Shown: one piece after another, positions 30,643 through 37,656 of the stretch
Layout: each line of letters begins with the position of its first letter
How positions within the stretch are numbered: position 1 is the stretch's first letter
Origin: Sphingomonadaceae bacterium
GTDB taxonomy: Bacteria; Pseudomonadota; Alphaproteobacteria; Sphingomonadales; Sphingomonadaceae
Assembly (NCBI GenBank): GCA_019239785.1
Contig: JAFAZM010000298.1
Coordinates: 1 to 38,509 of the forward strand
DNA: 38,509 nt
Direction of reading: 5' to 3'
Made by a program: the position numbers and the translations under genes
The notes under the pieces: model-generated
What the model was told of the DNA's origin: nothing
Databases searched by the model: none
What the model saw: only the letters and a program-made list of their open reading frames with translations

Positions 30643-30948
30643 ATGCCCAGACCGTCCCGCCGCGCCGCCGCAAGCTCGGTCCCTGATACGAAAGGCAGCA
30701 TCAACCTGCGTATCGAGAGCGGCACGCGCGAGCTCATCGACGAGGCCGCCGCATTGCTCGGCAAGACGCGTACCGAGTTCATGGTCGAGAGCGCGCGGAC
30801 GCTGGCGATCGACGTGCTGCTGGATCAACGCCTCTTCGTCCTCGACGGCGGGCGCTACGACGTCTTCGTCCACGCACTCGACAATCCCCCGGCGCCCGGG
30901 CCGCGGCTGCGCGCATTGCTGCGCCGTGCGCCGGCTTGGCAAAGTTGA
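30643..30948 (+). CDS. DUF1778 (TacA-type) antitoxin
   Basis: A 101-residue DUF1778 protein. The ribbon-helix-helix DNA-binding part is INLRIESGTRELIDEAAALLGKTRTEFMVESAR (about residues 19-51). The C-terminal tail (LDQRLFVLDGGRYDVFVHALDNPPAPGPRLRALL) is the usual toxin-neutralising segment. Family members repress their own promoter through inverted repeats like the one between the -35 and -10 upstream. The stop overlaps the toxin start region, a typical arrangement for type II pairs with GNAT toxins. The ATG has no ribosome binding site, consistent with leaderless initiation. Confidence 0.93.
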   Translation: MPRPSRRAAASSVPDTKGSINLRIESGTRELIDEAAALLGKTRTEFMVESARTLAIDVLLDQRLFVLDGGRYDVFVHALDNPPAPGPRLRALLRRAPAWQS

Positions 30949-31463
30949 CAGCCTTCGAAGACCCGAGAGCCAATCTGTCGGCGCCGGCCCCGTTGACCGC
31001 GGATCACGACGTCGCCGATTTCGACTGCGGCGTGCCGGCGCTGAACGACTGGCTCAAGCGACGCGCGTTCAGGAACGAGAGTCGCTTCTCGCGAACCTAC
31101 GTCGTTGCGGCTGGCAATCGCGTGGTCGCCTATGTCTGTATCTCCGCCGGGTCGGTCGAGCGCGCTGCCGCGCCGGGCAGGCTTCGGCGCAACGCGCCCG
31201 ACAAGGTGCCGGTCTCGATCATCGGGCGCCTCGCCGTGGACAAAAGACATGCCGGCCGCGGTCTCGGGGCCGACATGCTGGCCGACGCGCTTCGCCGCAT
31301 CGCGTTCGCCGCGCGGAGCATCGGCATCGGTGCCGTCCTCGTTCAGGCCAAGGACGAGAACGCGAAGCTTTTCTATCTACGCTGTGCGGAGTTCCTCGAA
31401 TATCCGGAGGAGAGCCGGACCCTCTTCCTCCCGATCGAGACGGTGGTCGCGGCGTTCGGTTGA
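30936..31463 (+). CDS. GNAT (TacT-type) acetyltransferase toxin
   Basis: A GNAT-family protein of about 175 residues, paired with the DUF1778 antitoxin. Motifs: HDVADFDCGVPALNDWLKRRAFRNE at the N-terminus, typical of TacT/AtaT toxins; SIIGRLAVDKRHAGRGLGADMLADALRR (acetyl-CoA loop R/Q-x-x-G-x-G/A, about 95-122); and VLVQAKDENAKLFYLRCAEFLEYPE with the catalytic Tyr near 145-146. Family toxins acetylate aminoacyl-tRNAs to block translation. The start is one of two TTG codons (30936 or 30945); the second gives a TTGA overlap with the antitoxin stop and may be the true one. Confidence 0.92.
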   Translation: MAKLTAFEDPRANLSAPAPLTADHDVADFDCGVPALNDWLKRRAFRNESRFSRTYVVAAGNRVVAYVCISAGSVERAAAPGRLRRNAPDKVPVSIIGRLAVDKRHAGRGLGADMLADALRRIAFAARSIGIGAVLVQAKDENAKLFYLRCAEFLEYPEESRTLFLPIETVVAAFG

Positions 31464-31475
31464 TGTTCGCCCGCC

Positions 31476-32141
31476 TCATTCGAACTCCTCCGCATCATAT
31501 GGATGCGGATTGCGCGGCCCGCGGCGCGGCAGCCGGGGCGCGTCGCAGCCCGGCACGTTTCGATTGCAGGCCGGCGTCCAGAATTCGACGATGTCGGGAT
31601 CCTGCCAGATCGGGAACAGCCGCGGGTAGAGGAGCGCCGCCGGCTCGTCGATCCGCCAGCGGCCGAGGATCCAGTCGCCGTCGCAGGTGACGATGTCGAG
31701 CAGCTCGGCGTGGCGGTCGAGCCGGCTGCCGTCGCGGGTGCGGATCACCGGCAGGCTGGCGGCGCGCGCCGCGAGGCGGCCGACCGAGGCGCTGACCCCG
31801 GTGCTGACGCCGAGGCCGATCACCCAGCGCTCGGGCCCGGGGTCGCCGTCCTTGGAGAGGAGCAGCCAGCCGTCCGAGCCGCCATAGACCGGAAAGCTGG
31901 TCGGCTCGCGGCCCAGCCGGCCGGCCCGCGACGCCGGGATCTCGCCGACGCGCGGCAGGCGCCGGTCCGGCGCGCCGTAGAGGCCGCGGATCCCGGTCGA
32001 CGGTTCGTCGATCCGCGCCACAATGCCGTTGCAGGCGAGGAACCCGCGCGCGCTTTGCATCGCCGGCGCGGAGCCCGGCGGCTGCAGGCCGGCCGCGAGC
32101 AAAACCGCGGCCGCTCCGATCTGCGCGGCGAGCGCGCTCAT
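31476..32141 (-). CDS. Exported protein of unknown function
   Basis: I take the ATG at 32141, whose product (221 residues) begins with a signal peptide MSALAAQIGAAAVLLAAGLQPPGSAPA; the 382-residue track frame adds shadow sequence of the upstream gene. The mature part has a Cys near the start (GFLACNGIVARID), glycine-rich strands (FPVYGGSDGWLLLSKDGD, WVIGLGVSTGVSASVGRLAA), VTCDGDWILGRWRIDEPAALLYPRLF and a Cys-containing C-terminus (TPACNRNVPGCDAPRL). Four Cys suggest disulfides. No family is recognised. It is translationally coupled to the preceding exported gene (ATGA overlap), so the two are likely functional partners. Confidence 0.78.
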   Translation of the reverse strand: MSALAAQIGAAAVLLAAGLQPPGSAPAMQSARGFLACNGIVARIDEPSTGIRGLYGAPDRRLPRVGEIPASRAGRLGREPTSFPVYGGSDGWLLLSKDGDPGPERWVIGLGVSTGVSASVGRLAARAASLPVIRTRDGSRLDRHAELLDIVTCDGDWILGRWRIDEPAALLYPRLFPIWQDPDIVEFWTPACNRNVPGCDAPRLPRRGPRNPHPYDAEEFE

Positions 32142-32947
32142 TGGCCTTCGCTGTCCATCAGCAGCCCCGCCAGCCGCCAGGTCCCGTCCAGCCGCCGCCA
32201 GCTCGCGCGGTAGCGGAAGCGCTCCGTCACCATCGGCCCCGCCGTCGACCGGATGATTTCGGCGATTCCGGTGACCGTCGCGGTGCCGTCCCCGACCGCG
32301 ACCCTCCGCTCCGTCGTGCGATAGCGGATCAGGTTCATCCGCGCCTCGCCGGGCAGCATCCGGTCGATGGCATAGGCCCGGCCCCCGTCCCGGACGACCT
32401 CGGCGCCCGGCGCCAAGATCCCGGCGATCGCCGTCGCGTCCCGCTCGGTCATCGCCGCGGCGAAGGCGTCCTCGCGTGCGGCCACTTCCCGGGTCGTCTC
32501 CGCGTCTAGCTCCGCCCGGGTGAGTCGGTGTGCCGGCGTCCGCTCCGCCCAGGTCCGGAACGCCGCCAGCGCCTGCCGCGCCGCGGCCAGCGCTCCCTCG
32601 GGCCCGCCGGCGCACGCCACCCACATCCGCGAGGTCACCGCGAGCATGCGCAGATGCTCTTCCTGCACCCGCTGCAGCACCGGGCCGAGCCCCTTCGCCC
32701 GGGCGAGGCTTTCGATCGCCGCCAGCTCCGCCGCGAGCGCCTGCAGCTCGCCGGCGCGGCCGCGGCGGACGTTGCAGGTCCGGTAATTCTCCAGCGCCTC
32801 CATGGCGGCGACATAGGCGTGCTCATCGGCCGCCACCGCCGGCAATTGCCGCGCCTGGCCGCCCCGCTGCGCCGCCGCCGGCGCGCCCGCGGCTGCCAGC
32901 AGGGCCAGCGCGAGCGCAAGGCGCGTTCCGGGGCGCTGGCCGTGCAT
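32138..32947 (-). CDS. Exported protein with C-terminal NTF2/SnoaL-like domain
   Basis: A 269-residue protein with signal peptide RLALALALLAAAGAPAAAQ. The first half is helical (EALENYRTCNVRRGRAGELQALAAELAAIESLARA) with single Cys residues. The second half is a SnoaL/DUF4440-type domain: VAAREDAFAAAMTERDATAIAGILAPGAEVVRDGGRAYAID... then GDGTATVTGIAEIIRSTAGPMVTERFRYRASWRRLDGTWRLAGLLM. Function is unknown; in the periplasm such domains bind small ligands or proteins. The stop overlaps the following exported gene's start (ATGA). The small spacer upstream (32948-33126) shows no other gene. Confidence 0.83.
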   Translation of the reverse strand: MHGQRPGTRLALALALLAAAGAPAAAQRGGQARQLPAVAADEHAYVAAMEALENYRTCNVRRGRAGELQALAAELAAIESLARAKGLGPVLQRVQEEHLRMLAVTSRMWVACAGGPEGALAAARQALAAFRTWAERTPAHRLTRAELDAETTREVAAREDAFAAAMTERDATAIAGILAPGAEVVRDGGRAYAIDRMLPGEARMNLIRYRTTERRVAVGDGTATVTGIAEIIRSTAGPMVTERFRYRASWRRLDGTWRLAGLLMDSEGQ

Positions 32948-33126
32948 CGGCGCAGGCTAGCACAGCCGGCCGGGAATGTCCGCAAGCCCGTCAGGGCGAA
33001 GCGGCGCCACGCTCCCCTCGGCCGATGAGGTGCGCGACCGGGTGCGCACATCGGCGAACGATCGCAGGCCTCGAACGGGCGGAAAACGGGGTTGGAACCG
33101 CGCTCGTGCGGTGGCAATCTACGCGC

Positions 33127-33318
33127 GTGGACCTCAGCGCGATCAGGGCCATCGAAGGAATGCAGGCGGATCTGCGCCATGCCGCTCGCGAAGTGCGCAG
33201 GATCATCCGCAGGCAGCGAGAGCAATTGTCCGAGAATGAGCGCGTGCTCGAATGGGCCAAGAAGGCGATGCAGCGAGACCGCGACGGGCCGGGCTGGGGC
33301 TTCCGCGCTCCGAGCTGA
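33127..33318 (+). CDS. Possible small helical protein
   Basis: A candidate 63-residue protein from a GTG at 33127: VDLSAIRAIEGMQADLRHAAREVRRIIRRQREQLSENERVLEWAKKAMQRDRDGPGWGFRAPS. It is highly charged and would form one long amphipathic or coiled-coil helix. It is only visible as the tail of a longer spurious frame. Its stop lies in a perfect hairpin shared with the convergent small gene downstream, which supports a real transcript end. No ribosome binding site is convincing, and the family is not recognised. Confidence 0.4.
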   Translation: MDLSAIRAIEGMQADLRHAAREVRRIIRRQREQLSENERVLEWAKKAMQRDRDGPGWGFRAPS

Positions 33319-33326
33319 CGGAGCGC
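33305..33326. terminator. Hairpin between convergent small genes
   Basis: A perfect 8-bp stem GCGCTCCG-AGCTGA-CGGAGCGC spans the two convergent stop codons. It has no T tract, so it is a weak or bidirectional end-of-transcript structure at best. Confidence 0.4.
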
Positions 33327-33541
33327 TAATCGTTCAGCGCGGCGACGATGAGCGCGCGATGATTGTGCCACTCCACGAGCGTCGTCCGAAGCAGCGACAA
33401 CAGGTCCTCGGCCAGGCCGAGAGGATAGGTCCCGCCGCGCAGCCTTTCCACCATCGCGGCCTGCGCGGCGACGCGCAGCTCGCCCTCGGCGATATGCCGG
33501 TCGGCGAGGCGCAGGTGCGCCAACTCCATCTGGCGATCCAT
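33326..33541 (-). CDS. Small hypothetical helical protein
   Basis: A 71-residue protein: MDRQMELAHLRLADRHIAEGELRVAAQAAMVERLRGGTYPLGLAEDLLSLLRTTLVEWHNHRALIVAAL. The pattern HL-LAD-HI-EGE-RVA-Q--MVERL, then a G/T turn, A-DLL---R-TL--W--HR--I, is one I associate with a widespread family of short uncharacterised alphaproteobacterial proteins built as a two-helix hairpin. It therefore looks like a real gene rather than a shadow. No operon partner. The 280-bp region upstream (33542-33820) holds GC-rich inverted and direct repeats but no further gene that I can support. Confidence 0.65.
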   Translation of the reverse strand: MDRQMELAHLRLADRHIAEGELRVAAQAAMVERLRGGTYPLGLAEDLLSLLRTTLVEWHNHRALIVAALND

Positions 33542-33784
33542 CTCAATGTCCTCGTGGGCGGCAGTTGTAGCACGGACCCGATGAATCCGCGGCAGGGAAA
33601 ATGCGGGCGGGGCGGATTCGGCTGATACCGCTGTCGTTGGGGCGCCGCGCGGAAGCGCGCCGCCGGGGCAGGGTCACGATCGGGTTGGCGGGCGCGCGCG
33701 TTCGCCGTGGGCGCGCGCGAAGCCGCCCGGAAGCGGCGCGCCTCGCGGTTCGATTCCCATCGTCTGGGGACGGCGCAAATGTCG

Positions 33785-33809
33785 GGAACGCGGGCGCCGC
33801 TGGCCGGTT
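33785..33809 (+). promoter_or_regulatory. Weak EcfG-like promoter before the orphan receiver
   Basis: GGAAC, 16 bp, GGTT: one mismatch from GGAAC-N16/17-CGTT. It ends 11 bp before the receiver's GTG, which would give a very short leader. It is suggestive only because the -10 first base is off-consensus. Confidence 0.3.
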
Positions 33810-33820
33810 GATGCGGCGCT

Positions 33821-34204
33821 GTGGATTCATCTTCTCGTGCATCTCCCGGGGCCGCCGACGTGCTGCTCGTCGAGGACGATCCCTTGGTGCTCGATTTCAT
33901 GGCGGAGCTGCTCGGCGAGGATGGGCTGCAGGTCGCCTGCGCGCGCACCGCGGTCGAGGCGCTGGCCCTGCTCGAGACCGGCCTCGCGCCGACCATCCTC
34001 GTCACCGACATCCATCTGGCGGGGACGCTGAGCGGCCTCGATCTGGCGCGCTCCGTCGCTGAGGGCTGGCCGGAGATCAGGCTGCTGATCATCTCCGGCG
34101 AGAGCCGCCCGGTCCAGGCGCAATATCCCGAGCGCGCCTTGTTCTTCACCAAGCCGTTCGCGCCCGGCGCACTGATCGCGGTGGTCAGAAGCAGCGACTG
34201 GTGA
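33821..34204 (+). CDS. Orphan response-regulator receiver domain protein
   Basis: A 127-residue single-domain CheY-like receiver. Conserved residues are intact: the acidic pair in VLLVEDDPLVLDF, the phosphoacceptor Asp in ILVTDIHLAG (about residue 63), the Ser in LLIISGES, and the Lys in LFFTKPFAPG. No output domain or kinase is nearby, so it probably interacts with another protein or acts as a phosphate sink. The start is a GTG at 33821 without a clear ribosome binding site; a shorter GTG start (33860) is possible but would remove N-terminal residues only. It has its own strong terminator. Confidence 0.9.
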   Translation: MDSSSRASPGAADVLLVEDDPLVLDFMAELLGEDGLQVACARTAVEALALLETGLAPTILVTDIHLAGTLSGLDLARSVAEGWPEIRLLIISGESRPVQAQYPERALFFTKPFAPGALIAVVRSSDW

Positions 34205-34220
34205 GCTCTCCAAAGGGGGA

Positions 34221-34246
34221 GGCTCGAACGCGGAGCCTTTCTTTTT
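34221..34246 (+). terminator. Intrinsic terminator of the receiver gene
   Basis: The stem GGCTC-GAACGCG-GAGCC, extendable by one A-T pair, is followed by TTTCTTTTT. It lies 17 bp after the stop codon, a textbook Rho-independent terminator despite the short stem. Confidence 0.75.
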
Positions 34247-34365
34247 CACCCACTCCCGCTCGCGGGAGAGGGCAGGGTGAGGGTCTTCTTCTTCATCGCG
34301 GCTTTCGTGCAGAAAAAAGAACAAGACCCTCATCCCAGCCTTCTCCCGCGGGCGGGAGAAGGAGC
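34243..34365. repeat. Palindromic repeat CACTCCCGCTCGCGGGAGAGGGCAGGGTGAGGGT family
   Basis: CCCGCTCGCGGGAGAGGGCAGGGTGAGGGTCTT is mirrored by AAGACCCTCATCCCAGCCTTCTCCCGCGGGCGGGAGAAGG. It is located between the convergent receiver and caspase genes and abuts the receiver terminator. Single arms occur at 20503-20527 and perhaps at 25297-25330. Confidence 0.78.
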
Positions 34366-34386
34366 GCCTCGGTGTCGAAACCGCGA

Positions 34387-35730
34387 TCAGCCCTGCGCGA
34401 AGGAGAAAGGCTCGAGCAAGGACGAGCTGTCCCAGGGGATCTGCTGGCCCGCCGTCGTCGCCACGACCGCGCGGCGCACGCTCCGGAACACATCCTCGAT
34501 CGGCTGGCCGGGCCGGGCGAGCTCGCTGACCAGAGCGAGGGTGAACGGGCTGTTCGCTCCGCCGCCGTCCATCGCGACCATGCCGGGGGCGGTGGAATAA
34601 GCGACATAGGTGCCCGGCGGCGCGGAGATCTGGGCCAGGCCCTGGCCCATGCCCGGCCAGCGCGCGGGGCCGTTGCGGCAGGCGTCGAGGATAATGACCC
34701 GCGTGGCGACCCGCTCCGTGCTCATGTCCCCGATCACGAGATCGACCGGCACCGCCGCCGCCCCGATGTCGGTGGGCCGCAGCGGCATGTCGACGCCGAG
34801 CAGGAAGTTCCGGCCGCTGATTTCGATCGCATGGCCGGCGAAGTAGAAGATCTGCGTCTGCCGGTCCGGGCCGTCCTGCCGGGCCTCGAGCCGGCCCAGC
34901 GCCGCGACGATCCCCGCCCGGTCGGGATCGATCAGCAGGTCCACGCGATAGCCCAGGTCGCTCAACCGCCGCGCCACCGCGCGCGCATCGTTCGGCGGAT
35001 TGGCGAGCACCGGCAGGCCGGCATAATTGCCGGCCCCGATCACCAGTGCCGAGCGGCCATTGGCGGCGGCCTGATGCGGCCCGCCAAGAGCCGCGGCGCC
35101 CGGCGCCGGCCCGCCCGGGCTTGCGCCGGGCCGCGGCGGCGCCGCCGGATTGGCGGCGCCCGGCAGCTGCCGCCTGCCGCTCCCGCCGGCGGCGCTCGAG
35201 GCCGGGCCATATTCCGCCGGCAGCAGGCGCGCGGCGATGCGCTGCGCCTCGGCCGGCGGCACCGCCTCGGTCTCCATCGTGGCGGTGAGGCCGTTCGCAA
35301 GCCGCGTCACGATCCGGGTCCCGCCGCCGCCGATATAGTCGATCCGTCCCGTATAAGGCTGGCCGGCATAGTCGCCCTCGAACGCGGCCGAGCCGTCCGG
35401 ATTGAAACGCCCGCGCAGCAGCCCCTGCGCGGTGGTCGCGGCGAAGCTCCCGTCCGGCTCGAAGCGGGTGACCTGGACGGTGCGCTTGCCCGCGATCAGA
35501 TAATCCTCGACGAAGACCCGGTTGGGCAGCTCCCACCGCCGAAAGGCGATATTGTCGAAGCGCGCGGCGTTCGGACCGATCGGGACATAGCGGAAAGCGC
35601 CCTCCCGCATTTGCGACAGGGCGGCGGCGAGGTCGAAGCCGCCCCGGCCGGGCTGAGCAAATGCGCCGACCGCGCCGATCAGCGCCGAGCCGGACAGGCC
35701 GGTGATGAATGTCCTGCGGCCGAACCGCAT
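34387..35730 (-). CDS. Tat-exported caspase-like (C14) protein
   Basis: A 447-residue protein with a twin-arginine signal (FGRRTFITGLSGSALIGAVGAFA). The N-terminal 150 residues hold short beta repeats of the MORN-like kind (FNPDGSAAFEGDYAGQPYTGRIDYIGGGG). A Pro/Gly/Ala linker spans about 175-220. The C-terminal caspase domain carries ALVIGAGNYAGLPVLANPPNDARAVARRLSDLGY, the catalytic His in YFAGHAIEISGRNFL (His300) and the catalytic Cys in VIILDACRNGP (Cys351). The usual GHG is GHA here. Bacterial orthocaspases cleave after basic residues or are scaffolds. An exported form implies an envelope role. GGGAGGGAAGG precedes the ATG. Confidence 0.92.
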   Translation of the reverse strand: MRFGRRTFITGLSGSALIGAVGAFAQPGRGGFDLAAALSQMREGAFRYVPIGPNAARFDNIAFRRWELPNRVFVEDYLIAGKRTVQVTRFEPDGSFAATTAQGLLRGRFNPDGSAAFEGDYAGQPYTGRIDYIGGGGTRIVTRLANGLTATMETEAVPPAEAQRIAARLLPAEYGPASSAAGGSGRRQLPGAANPAAPPRPGASPGGPAPGAAALGGPHQAAANGRSALVIGAGNYAGLPVLANPPNDARAVARRLSDLGYRVDLLIDPDRAGIVAALGRLEARQDGPDRQTQIFYFAGHAIEISGRNFLLGVDMPLRPTDIGAAAVPVDLVIGDMSTERVATRVIILDACRNGPARWPGMGQGLAQISAPPGTYVAYSTAPGMVAMDGGGANSPFTLALVSELARPGQPIEDVFRSVRRAVVATTAGQQIPWDSSSLLEPFSFAQG

Positions 35731-35862
35731 CCTTCCCTCCCGGTTCCCGGTGCGATCCTCGCGATCGCCGTCCGCCCCCGCCCTTGTCGCGCCGATCGCA
35801 CGCTTTGGGAAGCGTCTGCCCCTATCGCCGTCCGCTGCGGCCGAAGGCTGTCGCGACGCCGT

Positions 35863-36258
35863 TCAGCGGGAGGTGGGCCAGGGAAGCGCGCCGTTGGTTC
35901 GCCGGATGACCATCTCGGCCACCGCACGGTGCAGCGGCCGTGCGAAGGCGAGGCCGACGCGCGTGCCGCTCGACCAGGCGACGGTCGCGTCCCAGCTCTC
36001 GAGCGTCGGCAGGATGATCCAGCAGCGGGCGCCGACCTGGTGCGGCTCGCTGCTGCTGACCGCGCAGCCGTGCGTGGAGAGGTTGGCGATCGCGGCGTCG
36101 ACCGCCTTGCGCTGGCTCTTCCTGAATCCGGCCGCGCTTCTGCAGGCGACGCGGCGCACCCGGCGCCGGTCTCCCGCCAAGGCAGGGGTGAGCCACGGAT
36201 CGGGCTCCTGCCTTCCCGCCTGGCGATGGAAGATGGCGCGCTCGCCCAATTTCTGCAT
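35863..36258 (-). CDS. PilZ-domain protein
   Basis: I start this at the ATG at 36258, which has AGGAGG upstream; the track start adds 59 residues without similarity. The 131-residue protein has a PilZ fold: an RRRVRRVACR segment giving the RxxxR c-di-GMP site, IANLSTHGCAV matching the D/N-x-S-x-x-G second motif, then CWIILPTLESWDATVAWSSGTRVGLAFARPLH forming the barrel. Both binding motifs are present, so c-di-GMP binding is plausible (Asn replaces the more common Asp). No output domain is attached. It is convergent with nothing and lies upstream of the caspase gene by 130 bp. Confidence 0.85.
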   Translation of the reverse strand: MQKLGERAIFHRQAGRQEPDPWLTPALAGDRRRVRRVACRSAAGFRKSQRKAVDAAIANLSTHGCAVSSSEPHQVGARCWIILPTLESWDATVAWSSGTRVGLAFARPLHRAVAEMVIRRTNGALPWPTSR

Positions 36259-36456
36259 GTGGCCCCTCCTGCCGCCGCTTCCGGCCTCGGCCCGCTTCGC
36301 AAAAGCCATTTCGATCCGTCTGTCCATGGCGAAGTGGACCGCGCCCAATTCCGGGACAATATCCGCAGCCGTCATTACCGGCGCCGCTGCCGGAAAGGTC
36401 GGCGCGTGGCGCGTCCGCAGCAAGCCACCGGACATCGAGCTTGCTTCTCCCTTGCG

Positions 36457-36480
36457 GGAACCGGCAGCATGGAAATCGTT
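36457..36480 (+). promoter_or_regulatory. Possible EcfG-like promoter
   Basis: GGAAC, 15 bp, CGTT lies about 47 bp before the ATG of the exported-protein gene at 36528. Both hexamers match, but the spacer is one base shorter than the usual 16-17. Confidence 0.3.
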
Positions 36481-36527
36481 GTTTCGGCGCGTGGCGACGA
36501 TAGAGTCGGGACATGAGGGGGGTGGGC

Positions 36528-37145
36528 ATGCTCAAGACGTTCGTCATGGTTCTGGCCCTGGCGGCGCCGGCCGCGTCGGCTGCGCAATATGAAGCTCCGG
36601 TCAACCCGCCCGACCCGGCCGCGCAACTCGCCGAGATGGTGGCGCTCTACGACCAGGTCTGCCTGCGGGCCTTTCCGGACGACGAGGCCGCGGCGCGTGC
36701 GGTGTCGCGATATCGCGCCACGCGGCTTTCACAGGAGGAGGTCCGCCGGTTCCTGCACGACGATCCCGGGATCGGCTGGCGGATCGAGGGACGGACCGGC
36801 CGCTTCCACCTCACGATCGAACAAGCCCCGCCTTATCATAGCTGCGCGGTGCGGACGATGACGGCCGCCGGCTTCGCCGACATGGGCCCCTATCGATCGG
36901 TCGCCGCCGGCTATGAGCGGGGCGGGCATTATGAGGAGATCACCCCGATCGACCGGGTTGTCCGCGAGCTCAGGATCGTCGGCGGCGGCGACCGGCGCAT
37001 CGACTCCGACGGCAGTAGCGAATCCTTGCTGTTCGCGATCACCACGCCGGCCGGCGAGGCGCGCACCGGGGGCATGACCGCGGTCGAAGTCCGCTTCGCG
37101 CATCAATATTATCGGCAGCCGGCGATCCCGGCCCCTGCCTCCTGA
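36528..37145 (+). CDS. Exported protein of unknown function
   Basis: A 205-residue protein from the ATG at 36528 with GAGGGGGG just upstream; the track's ATG at 36513 lies before that ribosome binding site. A signal peptide (MLKTFVMVLALAAPAASAA) precedes QYEAPVNPPDPAAQLAEMVALYDQVCLRAFPDDEAAARAVSRYRATRLSQEEVRRFLHDDPGIGWRIEG, then a PYHSCAVRTM segment, so two Cys could pair. The layout of a helical start with a Cys after ALYDQV, followed by a beta-rich GWR domain, resembles small exported proteins common in sphingomonads. I do not recall a functional name. A six-bp hairpin overlaps the stop. It is monocistronic. Confidence 0.82.
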   Translation: MLKTFVMVLALAAPAASAAQYEAPVNPPDPAAQLAEMVALYDQVCLRAFPDDEAAARAVSRYRATRLSQEEVRRFLHDDPGIGWRIEGRTGRFHLTIEQAPPYHSCAVRTMTAAGFADMGPYRSVAAGYERGGHYEEITPIDRVVRELRIVGGGDRRIDSDGSSESLLFAITTPAGEARTGGMTAVEVRFAHQYYRQPAIPAPAS

Positions 37146-37201
37146 GGACGCGCCCTCAGCAAGGGAAGGCGCCGGGCCGAGACCGGAATTGCTGTCGTGA
37201 C

Positions 37202-37278
37202 TGGTCGGGGCGACTGGATTCGAACCAGCGACCCCCACACCCCCAGTGTGATGCGCTACCAGGCTGCGCTACGCCCCG
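37202..37278 (-). tRNA. tRNA-Pro (GGG anticodon)
   Basis: The minus strand gives a 77-nt cloverleaf: acceptor CGGGGCG/CGCCCCG with discriminator A and encoded CCA, a D-arm GCGCAGCCTGGTAGCGC, an anticodon arm TCACA-CTGGGGG-TGTGG with GGG at positions 34-36, and a T-arm with GGTTCGAATCC. It follows the layout of bacterial tRNA-Pro. It lies between the exported-protein gene and the small 55-residue gene, with no partner tRNA. Confidence 0.96.
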
Positions 37279-37410
37279 ACCAAGGGTGCGCCGTTTAGGC
37301 GGGGGGCTCCGCGAAGGCAAGCTCGGGGCCGACCGTGAATTCACCCTAACCTGGATCAGCTATCGTTCCGCGAGCGGAACGGATGCGCCAGTCATGCGCT
37401 TCACCCGCCC

Positions 37411-37578
37411 ATGAGCGAGGCGACATATCTTCTGGAGCAAGCGGAGCGTTGTCGCAGGCTGGCAGCCAACCTCAACGATCAACGCGCCGCGGCAGCCTTG
37501 CTGAGGCTCGCCGACGACTTCGCGCGCCGCGCTGCAGAGCTGACCGACAACGCGCCGCGGCCGCCCATGCCGAACTGA
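37411..37578 (+). CDS. Small conserved-looking protein (55 residues)
   Basis: This is too short for the ORF track, which shows only its antisense shadow. From the ATG at 37411 it reads MSEATYLLEQAERCRRLAANLNDQRAAAALLRLADDFARRAAELTD..., a single amphipathic helical hairpin. The pattern AERCRRLA---N-----AL-RLADDFARRA matches many tiny uncharacterised alphaproteobacterial proteins (A-x-C/CRR-A---...L-LAD-WE--A). No function is known. Upstream lies an inverted repeat GTTCC-GCGAGC-GGAAC whose right half could be an EcfG -35 element, but the -10 is off-consensus (CGCT). Confidence 0.6.
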   Translation: MSEATYLLEQAERCRRLAANLNDQRAAAALLRLADDFARRAAELTDNAPRPPMPN

Positions 37579-37622
37579 TATTCTCGAAAGCAAACGCGAT
37601 TGACTCCCACGCTGCGTCCGTT

Positions 37623-37639
37623 AGTTTCGTTTCGAAACT
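37623..37639. promoter_or_regulatory. Palindrome AGTTTCG-TTT-CGAAACT, candidate operator
   Basis: A perfect 7-bp inverted repeat with 3-bp spacer lies 18 bp upstream of the thioesterase ATG and 17 bp downstream of a TTGACT -35-like box. Its position over the expected -10 and start region suits a repressor site. The regulator is unknown. Confidence 0.45.
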
Positions 37640-37656
37640 GAAATGGGCGATGGCGC

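Noticed and set aside
32530-33318. 262-residue plus-strand ORF
   Set aside because: Its first two-thirds are antisense to the exported SnoaL-like gene; only the last 63 codons look like protein.
33740-33775. GGTTCGATTCCC resembling a tRNA T-arm or attachment site
   Set aside because: Flanks do not form the 5-bp T stem and no acceptor or anticodon arms are found; no integrase nearby.
35731-35757. GGAAC-N16-GGTT at the caspase start as an EcfG promoter
   Set aside because: The -10 would lie inside the coding region; the GGGAGGGAAGG there is the ribosome binding site.
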